From positions 372,001 through 436,000 of the forward strand of contig CAVWEY010000004.1 in NCBI GenBank assembly GCA_963754135.1: a DNA stretch of 64,000 nucleotides. Direction: 5' to 3'. Position numbers and translations under genes: made by a program. The notes under the pieces were generated by a model. It made no database searches, was not told the origin of the DNA, and was given only the letters and a program-made list of their open reading frames with translations. Position 1 is the first letter of the stretch. Each line of letters opens with the position of its first letter. Below, one piece after another: positions 1 to 9,234 of this stretch. Source of the DNA: JAJFUI01 sp963754135 (GTDB taxonomy: Bacteria > Planctomycetota > Planctomycetia > Pirellulales > Thermoguttaceae).

Positions 1-670
1 GGTCGGCGTAGAAGTCGCCGGGCACAAGCGTCACCCGCGGAGCGAACTCCGTGCCGGCCAGCCGGGTGCGGGCCTGCTGGATGGCATCGGGCAGGTCGAA
101 AATCGTGGCCGTGGCAGCCGGCACGGCGCGGAGAAAGGCCAGCGTCCACGTCCCCGACGCCCCGCCCACGTCCAGCAAGTGCCGGAACTGCGGCGGGCCA
201 AGCCGCCGGACCAAATCGTCGGCCAGCGGGCCGGAGACCGCGTGCATGGCGGCGATGAAACTCGCCCGGTCGGCCTCCGCCCCGCGGATGCTTGCCGCCC
301 GCGGCACCGGCGCGCCCGCCTTGACCACCCAGGCCAACTGCGACCAGCCGCGCAACACGCTGGTCATATGTTGCAGCATGGGCAGGACGGTCTCCGAACC
401 GTCCGCGAGCAGCCAGCCGCGCAATTCGGCCGGCACACCGTAGCGGCCGTCCTGCTTCTCCAGCAATCCCAGCGCGGCCACGGCGTCCAGCAGCATGGTG
501 ATCGCCCGCAGATCGCAGCCGAGCTTCTCGGCCAACTGCCCGGCCGAGAGCGGCTGGCCCTGGAGCGCGGTCCACAGGTCAAGCTCCGCGGCGGCCCCGA
601 TCACACAGGCCGGCCGGAAGCCGTTCATCAACTCAAGAACCTGCTCTCGGCTCAATCGTGTTTCGGACAT
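1..670 (-). CDS. SAM-dependent O-methyltransferase, partial (C-terminus outside window)
   Basis: The frame opens at an ATG at 670 and runs off the left edge, giving the first 223 residues. The N-terminal ~90 residues look like the winged-helix dimerisation domain of the acetylserotonin/plant-type O-methyltransferase family, and the reading continues into a Rossmann-type SAM site with the segment LLDVGGASGTWTLAFLRAVP near residue 165, followed by an acidic IFDLPDAI loop that would hold the ribose. Family members methylate small hydroxylated metabolites; the substrate cannot be told from this fragment. It is divergent from priA, with about 130 bp between the two starts. The family call is fairly secure and the function is not. 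Confidence 0.75.
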   Translation of the reverse strand, partial: MSETRLSREQVLELMNGFRPACVIGAAAELDLWTALQGQPLSAGQLAEKLGCDLRAITMLLDAVAALGLLEKQDGRYGVPAELRGWLLADGSETVLPMLQHMTSVLRGWSQLAWVVKAGAPVPRAASIRGAEADRASFIAAMHAVSGPLADDLVRRLGPPQFRHLLDVGGASGTWTLAFLRAVPAATATIFDLPDAIQQARTRLAGTEFAPRVTLVPGDFYAD

Positions 671-797
671 AGCGGTCCCTTTTCCTATAGCGTCAGCGCC
701 CATCGTAGCGTGTTGCTTCCGATTGGGCAACCGCCTGGGTGGGGCACATCGAGGCATGGCTTCCGGGCGGATTGCCGATCCGCTATGCTGAGGCATT

Positions 798-3223
798 ATG
801 CCTTCCGCACAGCATCAACTCTTCGAGACCGAGCCGGAGCCGTGGGAGGCGGACGACCAGAACCGCCAACTGGTGGCCTCGGTGGTGCTGGCGGCAGGGC
901 CGGCCAAGGAGTTCGATTACCTCGTGCCCGACGGGCTGCGCGAAGCGGTCGAACTCGGCCGGCGGGTCAAGGCGCCGTTCGGGCCGGGCAACCGGCTGGT
1001 GGTGGGCTATTGCGTGCGGCTGGAAGACCGGCCGGCGGGACGGCGGAAGCTCAAGCCCTTGCACTCGGTGCTCGACGAGCGGAGCCTGCTTAAGCCAGCG
1101 ATGCTGCGGCTCTGCCGCTGGATCGCCGATCACTATCTCTGCGATTGGGCGAGCGTGCTCGAGGCCGTGCTTCCGGCGGGCGTGCGGGGCGGGGCCGGCA
1201 CGCGACTGAGCACATTGCTATCGCTGGATGAGGAAGCGATGCGGCGGCTGGGTGGCACGTCCCTGAGCGGGCCGGGTGGCACGTCCCTGAGCGGGCTGGG
1301 TGGCACGTCCCTGAGCGCAGCGAAGGGCGTGGCGGACGGCGCGACCACGCCCTTCGCTCCGCTCAGGGACGTGCCACCCAACGAACCCGACAGGCGGCCG
1401 AAGCTGCCGCCGAAACAGGTGGAGGTGCTCAAGGTGCTGGCCGGGGCCAAGGAGGCGATGACGCCCGGCGAGTTGGCCCGCGCCGCCCGTTGCGGCCCAG
1501 GCCCGATCACCGCGCTGCGGAGGAAGGGGTTGATCCGCGCCCGTTCCGGCCGGATCGCCACCTTGCGGCCGGAAGAGGCCCCGCCGGCCCGCGAAAAACA
1601 CCTCGTGCTCAATCCCGATCAAGAGCGGGCGTTGCGGGCGATCCTCGACGCCCTCAACTCCCGCCGCCACCAGACGATCCTCATCCACGGCGTGACCGGC
1701 AGCGGCAAGACCGAGGTCTACATCCAGGCCATTCAGGAGGTAATCCATTTCGGCCGCCAGGCGATCGTGCTGGTGCCGGAGATCAGCCTGACGCCGCAGA
1801 CGGTCGAGCGGTTCCGGCAGCGGTTCGGCGCGGTGGCCGTGCTGCACAGCCACCTGAGCGACGCCGAGCGGCATGTGTCTTGGCAACGGATCGCCGAGGG
1901 GGCGGCGCCGGTGGTGGTCGGCGCCCGCAGCGCGATTTTCGCCCCCACGCCGGACCTTGGGCTGATCGTGCTGGACGAGGAGCACGAAAGCTCGTTCAAG
2001 CAGGAGAGCGTCCCCCGCTATCACGCCCGCGACGTGGCCATCGCCCGGGCCGAGGCGGAGGGGATTCCGCTGGTTCTGGGCTCGGCCACGCCTTCGCTAG
2101 AGAGTTGGCACCGGGCGCAGACGGGCCGGTACGTGCTGGTGGAGATGCCGCGGCGGGTGCTGGACCGGCCGCTGCCGGCGGTGGGCACGATCGACCTCCG
2201 CGGCGAAAAGGGGCACGCGCTGGGCGCGGGGCCATCGGCCGGCAAATGCTCGCGGCCATCAACGCCGCGCTGGAAGAAGGCGGCCAGGTCATTCTGCTCT
2301 TGAACCGGCGGGGTTTTTCCACCCACATCCAATGCCCGGCCTGCGGCTTCGTCGTGCGCTGTCCCGCGTGCGACATCGCCTTGACCCACCACCGCAAGGA
2401 AGCGATTGCGTTGTGCCATTATTGCGACTACGAAGTGCCGGCCCCGACGACCTGCCCCTCCTGCGGCTTCGCCGGCATCCGCTATTCTGGCCTGGGCACG
2501 CAACGGCTGGAGGCGGAGGTCCGCACGCGGTTCCCCAACGTCTTGAGCCTGCGGATGGACACCGACGCCATGCAGGCCCACGGCAGCCATCAGCGGGCGC
2601 TGGCCGCGTTCCGCTCGGGCAAGGTCCGCATCTTGCTGGGAACGCAGATGATCGCCAAGGGGCTCGATTTTCCCAACGTCACGCTGGTCGGAGTGATCAA
2701 TGCCGACACGGCCCTGCACCTGCCCGACTTCCGTGCCGCCGAACGGACGTTCCAATTGGTCACGCAAGTGGCCGGCCGGACTGGCCGCGGGCCAAAAGGA
2801 GGCCGGGTGCTCGTGCAGACCTTCAGCCCTGACCATCCGGCGATCCGGGCGGCGGTGCGGCACGACTACGCGGCCTTCGCCGCCGGCGAGCTGCCCATCC
2901 GCCAGATGCTCCGCTACCCGCCCTTCGCCGAGATGATCCGGCTGGTGGTCCGCGGCCGTTCGGAGCCGATCGCCTCGGAGTTCGCCAACACGATTGCCGC
3001 GCGGCTCCGCGCGGCGTTAAAGGAGCGGCAGGCCGACGCGCGGGTGCTCGGTCCGGCGCCCTGCCCCTTCGCCCGGTTGAAGGGGCGATACCGCTTCCAA
3101 ATCCAGGTTCAAGGCCCGGACGGCGAGCAACTCCGCGGGGCCGCCGCCGCCGCCACCGCCGGCCTGGAGCCGCCGGAAGACGTGCAGTGGACCGTGGACG
3201 TGGACCCGGTGGACATGTTGTAA
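798..3223 (+). CDS. priA: Primosomal protein N' (PriA replication-restart helicase), frameshifted
   Basis: PriA is the 3'-5' superfamily 2 helicase that reloads the replisome at stalled forks. Visible parts: N-terminal DNA-binding region, Walker A HGVTGSGKTEVY near residue 297, the DEEH box near 391, then eight paired cysteines (CPACGF, CPACD, CHYCDY, CPSCGF) from about residue 512 that form the zinc-binding insert, and the C-terminal helicase half. The reading leaves frame near 2230: the upstream frame runs to 2303, and the conserved zinc region is in the +1 frame to 3223. A single-base sequencing indel is likely because both halves are well conserved. About 43 extra residues at ~151-194 come from a palindromic repeat (1251-1380) and are not a normal PriA part. 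Expected product is about 808 residues. Confidence 0.92.
1251..1380. repeat. Palindromic repeat with 24-bp tandem units inside priA
   Basis: The 19-base unit ggtggcacgtccctgagcg starts at 1251, 1275 and 1299 (24-bp period), and an inverted copy lies at 1360-1379. The unit length keeps frame, so PriA gains three GGTSLSG-type peptides and the residues of the inverted arm. A related element with the same ggtggcacg ends lies at 32804-32885. Confidence 0.85.
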
Positions 3224-3345
3224 AATGACGAAGCCCGAATGACGAAGGACGAAAGAAGTTCGAAGCTCGAATTCGGATTTCGGACTTAGGATTTCGACCT
3301 TCTTCGGTCATTCGTCATTCGTGCTTCGTCATTCTCCCTGCCCTT
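3224..3345. repeat. Imperfect palindrome after priA
   Basis: Starting directly after the priA stop codon, the left arm is rich in atgacgaag and cgaatgacgaag, and the right arm near 3303-3343 carries the complements cttcggtcattcgtcattcg and gcttcgtcatt. It may form a long hairpin at the 3' end of the priA transcript. Confidence 0.7.
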
Positions 3346-3389
3346 TTCCTCTGGCACATCCTGCCCGTTTGCCGTAGAATGCTGGGGTT

Positions 3390-5163
3390 ATGTCCTACCG
3401 TTCGATCAAGACCGCGCTGGGCGAGACGAAGCTCGAACTGAAGCTGTTGTTGATGTTCGGCGTGGGGCTGTTCCTGGTGATTGCCACCGCTTTCTGGTAC
3501 TACCTCGGCCGGATGGAGCAAGTCGTCAACGAGCAGAATCCGATCACGGGCCGGCTCCTGGTGGATCAGGAACTGGCCGTCCGGCACTGGAAGCGTCTCG
3601 AGACGAGCAAGGAGACGACGCAGTACCTCGGACTTCGTCCGGCAATTGTCGGACGCGTTCAGCAGGCAGCCTTACGACGTGCGGTTCATCCTCCCCAATC
3701 TGCCGGTGGCCACGGACGGTGGCGCCGGCGGTCTCAGTCCCCGCGATGATTTCGAGGCGGCGGCGGTCAAGCGTTTCCTGGCGGATGCACCGCGGAAGCC
3801 CGCCTCTGCGGACCCCGGCGAGTTCGACGAGCGGACGTCCCCGGACGGAAACAAGTACTACTACTACCAACCGATCCGGGCCACCGAGCGGGTTTGTTTC
3901 AACTGCCATCAGCCCGTGAACAACATCACCGGCGAAAACATCTCGGACTTGTCGGCGTTCGGTAAATCGGTGGCTCAGGCGAAGGGCGACTTGATGGCCG
4001 TCGCCGTGTTGACCTTTTCCACCGAGCCGACCCGCAAGAGCATCAATTGGAACCGCGCCGTCCTTATCGCCACCGCCATCATCACCGTCTTCCTGGCGAT
4101 GGTCGCCTCCTACGCCATCATCCGCTATGTCATCGTCAAGCCGCTCCGCCACCTCCGCGACACCAGCGACGCCATCAGCCGGGGCAACACCGCGCTTAGG
4201 GCCGAGATCCACACCGGCGATGAGTTCGAGGAGTTGGGCGTGGCCTTCAACCGCATGTTGCGCCACCTTACCGACGCCCAGGAGGAACTCCGCCACGCGA
4301 ACGTCAACCTCGACGGCAAAGTCGACGAGCTGGCCCAGGCCAACATGCGGCTCTACGAATTGAACATGCTCAAGAGCGATTTTCTGGCCACCATGAGCCA
4401 CGAGTTGCGCACCCCGCTGAACAGCATCCTCGGCTTCAGCGAAGTCCTCGGCTCGATCGACGCCCTGGACGAGAAGCAGAAGCGCTACGTGCAGAACATC
4501 CAGAAGTCGGGCAAGACGCTGCTGGAAATGATCAACGACATCCTCGACCTGGCAAAGATCGAGAGCGGCAAGATGGAGACCCGGCTGAGCGATTTCCATC
4601 TTTCCCAGGTGGTGGCGGCCCAGTGCGACATGGCCCGGCCGCTGAGCGAGCGGAAGAACATCGACCTGGAATGCCGTGTCGATTCCGAACTGCCGCCGCT
4701 GCACCAGGACCAGGCGCGGGTGCAACAGATACTGAACAATCTCCTGAGCAACGCCATCAAGTTCACGCCCGAAGGCGGCCGGATCGTCGTCGCGGCCGGC
4801 CGTGACGCCGCTGGCTTCCTACTGCTTACGGTAAGCGACACGGGCGTGGGCATCGCCACGGAGGACCAGTTGACGATCTTCGAGAAGTTCCGCCAGGGGC
4901 GGACCGCCGTCCCCACCGGCGACGCCATGACCCGCGAGCATCCCGGCAGCGGCCTGGGCCTGTCGATCGTCAAGGAATTGTGCCGGTTGCTCCACGGCGA
5001 GGTCTCGCTCCAGAGCGAATTGGGCAAAGGGAGCACCTTTACCGTCCGCCTGCCCTGGGTGCTCGAGGACCAACCCCGGCTGGACGCGGCCATCGCCGCC
5101 GGCTTCGAGGAGTTCGCCAGACAGCGGTTCGAGACGGCGAGGATACGCGAACCTGCAACATAG
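3390..5163 (+). CDS. Membrane sensor histidine kinase with haem-binding (CXXCH) sensory domain, frameshifted
   Basis: About 590 residues. Order: transmembrane helix (~18-42), a periplasmic domain of the DUF3365/Tll0287-like type with a c-type haem motif CFNCH near residue 170, second transmembrane helix (~224-246), HAMP, HisKA with the phospho-acceptor histidine in MSHELRTPLN near 336, and HATPase with NLLSNAIKF, DTGVGI and GSGLGLSIV boxes. Family knowledge says such sensors read redox state or gases through the haem; the ligand here is inferred. The frame changes near 3622, between the N-terminal frame (to 3749) and the frame that carries everything else; the joined sequence reads smoothly. 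No response regulator follows, since rnhA starts 9 bp downstream, so its partner is probably elsewhere. Confidence 0.85.
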
Positions 5164-5171
5164 AGCTACCG

Positions 5172-5651
5172 ATGAATGAGCCGTCCAGTTCACATGTCTC
5201 CGAAGTCCAATTGTTTGCCGACGGCGCGTGCAGCGGCAATCCCGGGCCGGGCGGCTGGGCCTTCATCCTCCGCCACCTGGCCTCCGGCAAGGAAAAGGAG
5301 GCCTGCGGCGCGGTCCGCGAAACCACCAACAACCGCATGGAGCTGACCGCCGTGATCCGCGGGCTGGAGGCCCTCAAACGCCCCGCCGCGGTCGAACTGG
5401 TGACCGACAGCACCTACGTCGGCAAGGGCGTGACCGAATGGCTGCCGAAATGGAAACAGAACGGCTGGCGGCGGCGCGAGAAAGGCCGCTGGGCCGAAGT
5501 CAAGAACGAGGACCTCTGGCGGCGGCTCGACCAGTTGCTCCGCCGTCATCGCGTCCAATTCACCCACGTCCGCGGCCACGCCGGCCACCCGGAAAACGAG
5601 CGCTGCGACGCCCTGGCCGTGGCGGCGTACCGGAGGTTTCTGCAACGGTGA
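5172..5651 (+). CDS. rnhA: Ribonuclease HI
   Basis: A 159-residue endonuclease that cuts the RNA strand of RNA-DNA hybrids (R-loops, Okazaki primers). The four acidic catalytic positions are visible: Asp in LFADGACSGNPGPGG, Glu in NNRMELTAVI, Asp in LVTDSTYV, and Asp in NERCDALA after the HVRGHAGH loop. The length is typical for the family. The ATG at 5172 is chosen because the frame upstream of it is the other-frame shadow of the sensor kinase. It begins 9 bp after the kinase stop codon and could be co-transcribed with it. Confidence 0.95.
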   Translation: MNEPSSSHVSEVQLFADGACSGNPGPGGWAFILRHLASGKEKEACGAVRETTNNRMELTAVIRGLEALKRPAAVELVTDSTYVGKGVTEWLPKWKQNGWRRREKGRWAEVKNEDLWRRLDQLLRRHRVQFTHVRGHAGHPENERCDALAVAAYRRFLQR

Positions 5652-5661
5652 GGGGGGGGTG

Positions 5662-6123
5662 TCAGGTGTGTGCGATGCCGAGCACGTCGAACGGATTGAG
5701 TGCCGAAATCTCGGTGTAGCGGGCGAAATGGAGATCGTTGAAGGTCAGCAACCTGGGAATCGCCCGCTCGACCATCAGAGCGGCCAACCGGGCATCGTGG
5801 GTGGCCTTGCCCGTCACACCGTACCGGATCACCAGTTCCTTCCAGCGAGAGACGATCGCCGGGGGCTCCGGAACCAAGGCGAACTGCCGCTCCGCGGTCT
5901 CCAACTGCGCCATGGCAGCGGCGGGCGCGAGGCCCAGCCCGGGGTTGGGAACGTCCACTGGGCGGGTACAAACGGCGTACATCTCATACATTGTTTGCGG
6001 ACAGATCGCCAACTGCTCGCGGTCCCGCACGTACAAGAGCGCAACGGCCTCCAGCGCGGGCTCCTGATGCGGATGTCCAATCTGGATTATCCGCAACAGT
6101 ACATTGGTATCAAGCAGGATCAT
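5662..6123 (-). CDS. PIN-domain ribonuclease (VapC-like toxin)
   Basis: A 153-residue PIN-domain protein. It opens with MILLDTNVLLR, the first acidic position of the PIN active site, has a conserved Glu in TMYEMYAV, and later the HDARLAALM segment with the third acidic residue and a C-terminal LLTFNDLHFARY stretch. PIN toxins of VapBC pairs cleave tRNA or rRNA. Its start overlaps the stop of the small gene upstream by 4 bp, the typical arrangement for a toxin-antitoxin pair. It converges on rnhA. The PIN assignment is strong; toxicity is inferred from the arrangement. Confidence 0.85.
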   Translation of the reverse strand: MILLDTNVLLRIIQIGHPHQEPALEAVALLYVRDREQLAICPQTMYEMYAVCTRPVDVPNPGLGLAPAAAMAQLETAERQFALVPEPPAIVSRWKELVIRYGVTGKATHDARLAALMVERAIPRLLTFNDLHFARYTEISALNPFDVLGIAHT

Positions 6124-6332
6124 CCAGCGCCCTCGTAAATACTCTCGCGGCTGTCATCCGCCGGGCGGGCGATCCGCACGCCACTGTCCGCCATCCGGCG
6201 GAGGGACTCAACCCAATCGTCCGTCTCCGTCGCGGTCGGCGGTTGATCGACGATGGCGATCCTCACCTGATGCCCGCGGAACTCCGGCCGTGATACAAGC
6301 TCCTCCCAGCGGCCTGTGACTTCAGTTGACAT
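6120..6332 (-). CDS. Small protein preceding PIN toxin, probable antitoxin
   Basis: A 70-residue protein encoded just upstream of the PIN gene, with a 4-bp overlap (6120-6123) that suggests coupled translation. The sequence is acidic toward its C-terminus (WVESLRRMADSG, RPADDSRESIYEGAG), which would suit a flexible toxin-binding tail. I do not see a clear ribbon-helix-helix, AbrB or Phd/YefM DNA-binding fold, so the antitoxin role rests on gene order and size. Confidence 0.6.
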   Translation of the reverse strand: MSTEVTGRWEELVSRPEFRGHQVRIAIVDQPPTATETDDWVESLRRMADSGVRIARPADDSRESIYEGAG

Positions 6333-6419
6333 GCGAAACCTCGTTGATCGCGACAGACTCTACACCTGAATTATACCTCGGTAACGAAGATCTACAACGC
6401 TCCACTTTGCCCTTCTTGG

Positions 6420-7256
6420 TCATTCCTGCCAGGAACACTTGATGTCGACCACCCGCCATCCCTGCGGCGACTGTTGCATCAGTGCCCGCCCACCCGTGGA
6501 GAAACTCGCGCGGTACAAGATGACCGCGGTTTTGAAGTCCTTATCCAGGAGAAGAAGTTGAATGTAGGGGAAGGTCTCGAAATGCCAACCGACGCCGTCG
6601 TGGCCGGGTGCGACTTCGAGGCACTTGGCCAAGAAGGCACGGCGTCCTTCGGGGTTCTTGTCGCTGGTTGATCCCTGGTTCTCCCAGAAGCCGTTGGGCT
6701 CCTGCCAATAGGAATCCAAGAGACGTTCATCTTCTCCCGTCAAGAAGCGGAGCATTGCGTCAAGATGCTGCTCGTCCAGATAGAGGGCATTCTTGCCTTT
6801 GATCTGGAGGGCCGGCCGGAAGTCGTCCACAGTGAACTTGCTGATAGCCGGCCTTTGCCACGCGCCGAATTCCAGGTCCGCACCCCAGGGGTCGGCGGCG
6901 CGGTAGTCGCCCGTCAAGTCCCATTCGACCAGGTGGATGGCTATCTTGCGCTGTACGATCAAATATTTCGATTCTTGCGTGGATGCCCTCGGCGAGAAGA
7001 ACACGGGATAGAGGGCGTAGACGGCCTGCTCGAATTGCGGCTTCTTGCGCACCATTGCTTCGGGAACCGGATGGGACACCGCGAGCCAATCCCGGCAGAA
7101 AGTACGTAGTGGCGCAAGGTCTTTCGCCTTGCACCCCTTGGCGAGCGCATCGGCCACTTCGCCCGGGGTTTTCTCATCTTTCGGAGCGGATTGCGCTGTC
7201 ACCGCGACGGACAGCGCGGCCAGAAGGCAACAGACGCAGCGCCATGTATTTCGCAT
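6420..7256 (-). CDS. Secreted hypothetical protein
   Basis: A protein of about 278 residues that I do not recognise. The ATG at 7256 is preferred over an earlier in-frame ATG at 7307 because it directly precedes a signal peptide (basic start MRNTWR, hydrophobic VCCLLAALSVAVTA, and a cleavable QSAP). The mature part has no membrane helix and contains aromatic-rich segments such as FETFPYIQLLLLDKDFKTAV and, near the end, GWRVVDIKCSW, the look of an SH3-like or NTF2-like extracellular domain, but this is not firm. It stands alone on this strand. Confidence 0.65.
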   Translation of the reverse strand: MRNTWRCVCCLLAALSVAVTAQSAPKDEKTPGEVADALAKGCKAKDLAPLRTFCRDWLAVSHPVPEAMVRKKPQFEQAVYALYPVFFSPRASTQESKYLIVQRKIAIHLVEWDLTGDYRAADPWGADLEFGAWQRPAISKFTVDDFRPALQIKGKNALYLDEQHLDAMLRFLTGEDERLLDSYWQEPNGFWENQGSTSDKNPEGRRAFLAKCLEVAPGHDGVGWHFETFPYIQLLLLDKDFKTAVILYRASFSTGGRALMQQSPQGWRVVDIKCSWQE

Positions 7257-7570
7257 CATTCTCGTGCATGCCTCACAGAAGGGAAATCCGCTGGACAAGA
7301 GGCTCACTTACAGTAAAGTATAGACCCTCCCGTCGGGGGCAACAAGCAGCTTTGCCCACGAAACCGGTGTCCTTCCGGCGGGTCGGAGGCATCGTGCGGC
7401 ATTGCGCAAGGCCCTTGCCAGCCGGCCCCCCGTCTGGTCCAATCACAAGTCAGGGGGCAAAGAACGCTACATTTCGCCGCCGCCCTCACCCCCAGCCCCT
7501 CTCCCAACGGGAGAGGGGAGGTTCCTGCACCCTGACCCCTGACCTCTGAACCCTTCCCCCGAGGCGTACC
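7257..7570. other. Intergenic region between divergent genes with a palindromic element
   Basis: This 314-bp gap separates the secreted hypothetical from the M24 peptidase. It holds a palindromic element at 7483-7521 (cctcacccccagcccctctc followed by gggagaggggagg), the same family as those at 28495-28534 and 61974-62070, and then a tract resembling the ccctgaaccc family. I see no gene or RNA in it; promoters for both flanking genes presumably lie here. Confidence 0.6.
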
Positions 7571-8656
7571 ATGGACTTTCAGGCCCGACGCGACCGGCTC
7601 CGCAAGGCACTCAGGAAGGCCCAAATCGATGCCTTGCTGGTCACGGACTTTACGAACGTCACCTATCTGACCGGCTTTACCGGCGACGACAGCTACCTGT
7701 TGATGCGCCCTGACGGCGAGACCGTCCTGAGCGATCCGCGGTACACCGTCCAATTGGGCGAGGAATGTCCGGGCGCGGACCTGAGCATCCGTCCGCCGGG
7801 GGTGACGATGCTCCAAGGGGTGGTCCGGGCAGTGCGGGCGGCGCGGATCGCCCGGCTCGGCGTCGAGGGGGACTCGATGACCGTCGGCTTCCGCGACCAG
7901 ATCGCCAAGAAGCTGCCTAAGCTGGAAATCATCGCCACCAGCGGCCTGGTCGAGAAACTGCGGCAGATCAAGGACAAGTACGAGATCGCCCGGCTCCGCA
8001 CGGCGATTTGGCAGGCGGAGAAGGCGTTCGGCGTGCTGCGGTCCACCATGCGGCCGGAGATGACCGAGAAGGAAGCGGCCGACGAATTGGAGCACCAGTT
8101 CCGGCTGTTCGGGGCGAAGAATGCGGCCTTTCCCAGCATCGTGGCGGTCGGTCCGCGGGCGGCCTTGCCCCATGCCACGCCCGGCCGGAAGCGGATCGGC
8201 GACGACGACTTCGTGCTGGTCGATTGGGGGGCCAACGAGGGGCTATACAACAGCGACTTGACGCGAGTGCTCGTTACCGGTAGAATCTCGCCCAAACTGG
8301 AGCGGGTTTATCGGGTTGTGTTGGAGGCCCAGAGGCGGGCGATTGCCGCCGTCCGGCCGGGCGTGTTGGCCCACGACGTCGACAACGTCGCCCGCGCCCA
8401 TATCGCCAAGGCCGGCTTCGGCCGCCGTTTCCGCCACGGATTGGGCCACGGACTGGGAATCCTGGTCCACGAGGCGCCTCGCCTGGCCAAGAAGAGCCAG
8501 ACGGTACTGAAGCCGGGCATGGTGGTGACGGTCGAGCCGGGCATCTACCTGCCGGGCTGGGGAGGGGTCCGCATCGAGGACGACGTGTTGGTGACCCGCT
8601 CCGGCCACGAAATCCTTACCCACGCCCCCAAGCAGTTGGAGGAAATGGTGGTATGA
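7571..8656 (+). CDS. M24 family Xaa-Pro aminopeptidase / prolidase
   Basis: A 361-residue cytoplasmic metallopeptidase of the pita-bread fold. The N-terminal creatinase-like domain begins with FQARRDRLRKAL. The five metal ligands are visible in the C-terminal domain: Asp in LVDWGAN and Asp in YNSDLTRV, His in HGLGHGLGILVHEAP, Glu in VTVEPGIYLPGWGG and Glu in RIEDDVLVT. Enzymes of this size release N-terminal residues before proline or split X-Pro dipeptides. The stop overlaps the accB start by 4 bp, and this peptidase-accB-accC order is a familiar bacterial arrangement. Confidence 0.93.
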   Translation: MDFQARRDRLRKALRKAQIDALLVTDFTNVTYLTGFTGDDSYLLMRPDGETVLSDPRYTVQLGEECPGADLSIRPPGVTMLQGVVRAVRAARIARLGVEGDSMTVGFRDQIAKKLPKLEIIATSGLVEKLRQIKDKYEIARLRTAIWQAEKAFGVLRSTMRPEMTEKEAADELEHQFRLFGAKNAAFPSIVAVGPRAALPHATPGRKRIGDDDFVLVDWGANEGLYNSDLTRVLVTGRISPKLERVYRVVLEAQRRAIAAVRPGVLAHDVDNVARAHIAKAGFGRRFRHGLGHGLGILVHEAPRLAKKSQTVLKPGMVVTVEPGIYLPGWGGVRIEDDVLVTRSGHEILTHAPKQLEEMVV

Positions 8657-9165
8657 ACGCACCGTCTGTGTCTAATCAGGACATCTTCGACGTCCGCAAG
8701 ATCCGCCGCCTGGTAGAGATGATGAAGGAGTACGATCTCAGTGAGATCGATCTCCAGCAAGGCGACGTGCGGATTCAGCTTCGCCGGGCGTGCGCGGCGC
8801 CGCCGATGGTGATGGCCGCGCCGGCGGCCGGCCCGGCGTTGTCGTCGGTCGTCCCGCACCCTTCGGGCCGCCCGGCCCCCGAATCGGCTGCGCCGGAGGA
8901 GGCCGCCGGCAAGCCCAAGGGCGTGCTGCTCGTGCGCAGTCCGATGGTGGGCACGTTCTACGCCGCCGCCGATCCCGAGTCGCCCCCCTACGTCAAGGTC
9001 GGCGATCACGTCGGACCGGAGACCACCGTCTGCATCGTCGAGGCCATGAAGGTCTTCAATCAAATCCCGGCTGAAGTTGCCGGACGGATCATCGCGGTCT
9101 TGGTCGAGAACGGCGCGCCGGTCGAGTATGGTCAGCCCCTGTTTAAGGTGGAGACGGGGGAATGA
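8653..9165 (+). CDS. accB: Biotin carboxyl carrier protein of acetyl-CoA carboxylase
   Basis: A 170-residue carrier for the first step of fatty acid synthesis. It begins with a short helical region (IRRLVEMMKEYDLSEIDLQQ), continues through an Ala/Pro-rich flexible linker and ends in the biotinyl domain, where the biotin-accepting lysine sits in VEAMKVFNQIPA near residue 133. The ATG overlaps the upstream peptidase stop (8653-8656), which implies translational coupling. The partner accC follows after a 69-bp spacer. Confidence 0.96.
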   Translation: MNAPSVSNQDIFDVRKIRRLVEMMKEYDLSEIDLQQGDVRIQLRRACAAPPMVMAAPAAGPALSSVVPHPSGRPAPESAAPEEAAGKPKGVLLVRSPMVGTFYAAADPESPPYVKVGDHVGPETTVCIVEAMKVFNQIPAEVAGRIIAVLVENGAPVEYGQPLFKVETGE

Positions 9166-9230
9166 GGGTTCAGGGTTCAGGGCTCCGACCGCACCGCCTG
9201 AATCCTGAACTCTGAACCCTGAACCCTGAA
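9166..9230. repeat. Palindromic repeat between accB and accC
   Basis: The element starts immediately after the accB stop codon. Left arm: gggttcagggttcaggg; right arm: ccctgaaccctgaa. A related copy lies at 44866-44925. It would form a hairpin within the accB-accC transcript. Confidence 0.8.
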
Positions 9231-9234
9231 TACC

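Noticed and set aside
1251..1380. 24-bp tandem repeats as a small CRISPR or iteron array
   Set aside because: Only three units, no spacers, and an inverted end; it is read through in PriA and matches the palindromic elements elsewhere.
2220..2303. Programmed frameshift in priA
   Set aside because: No clear slippery heptamer or downstream structure is seen, and many unrelated genes show the same kind of break, so indel errors are more likely.
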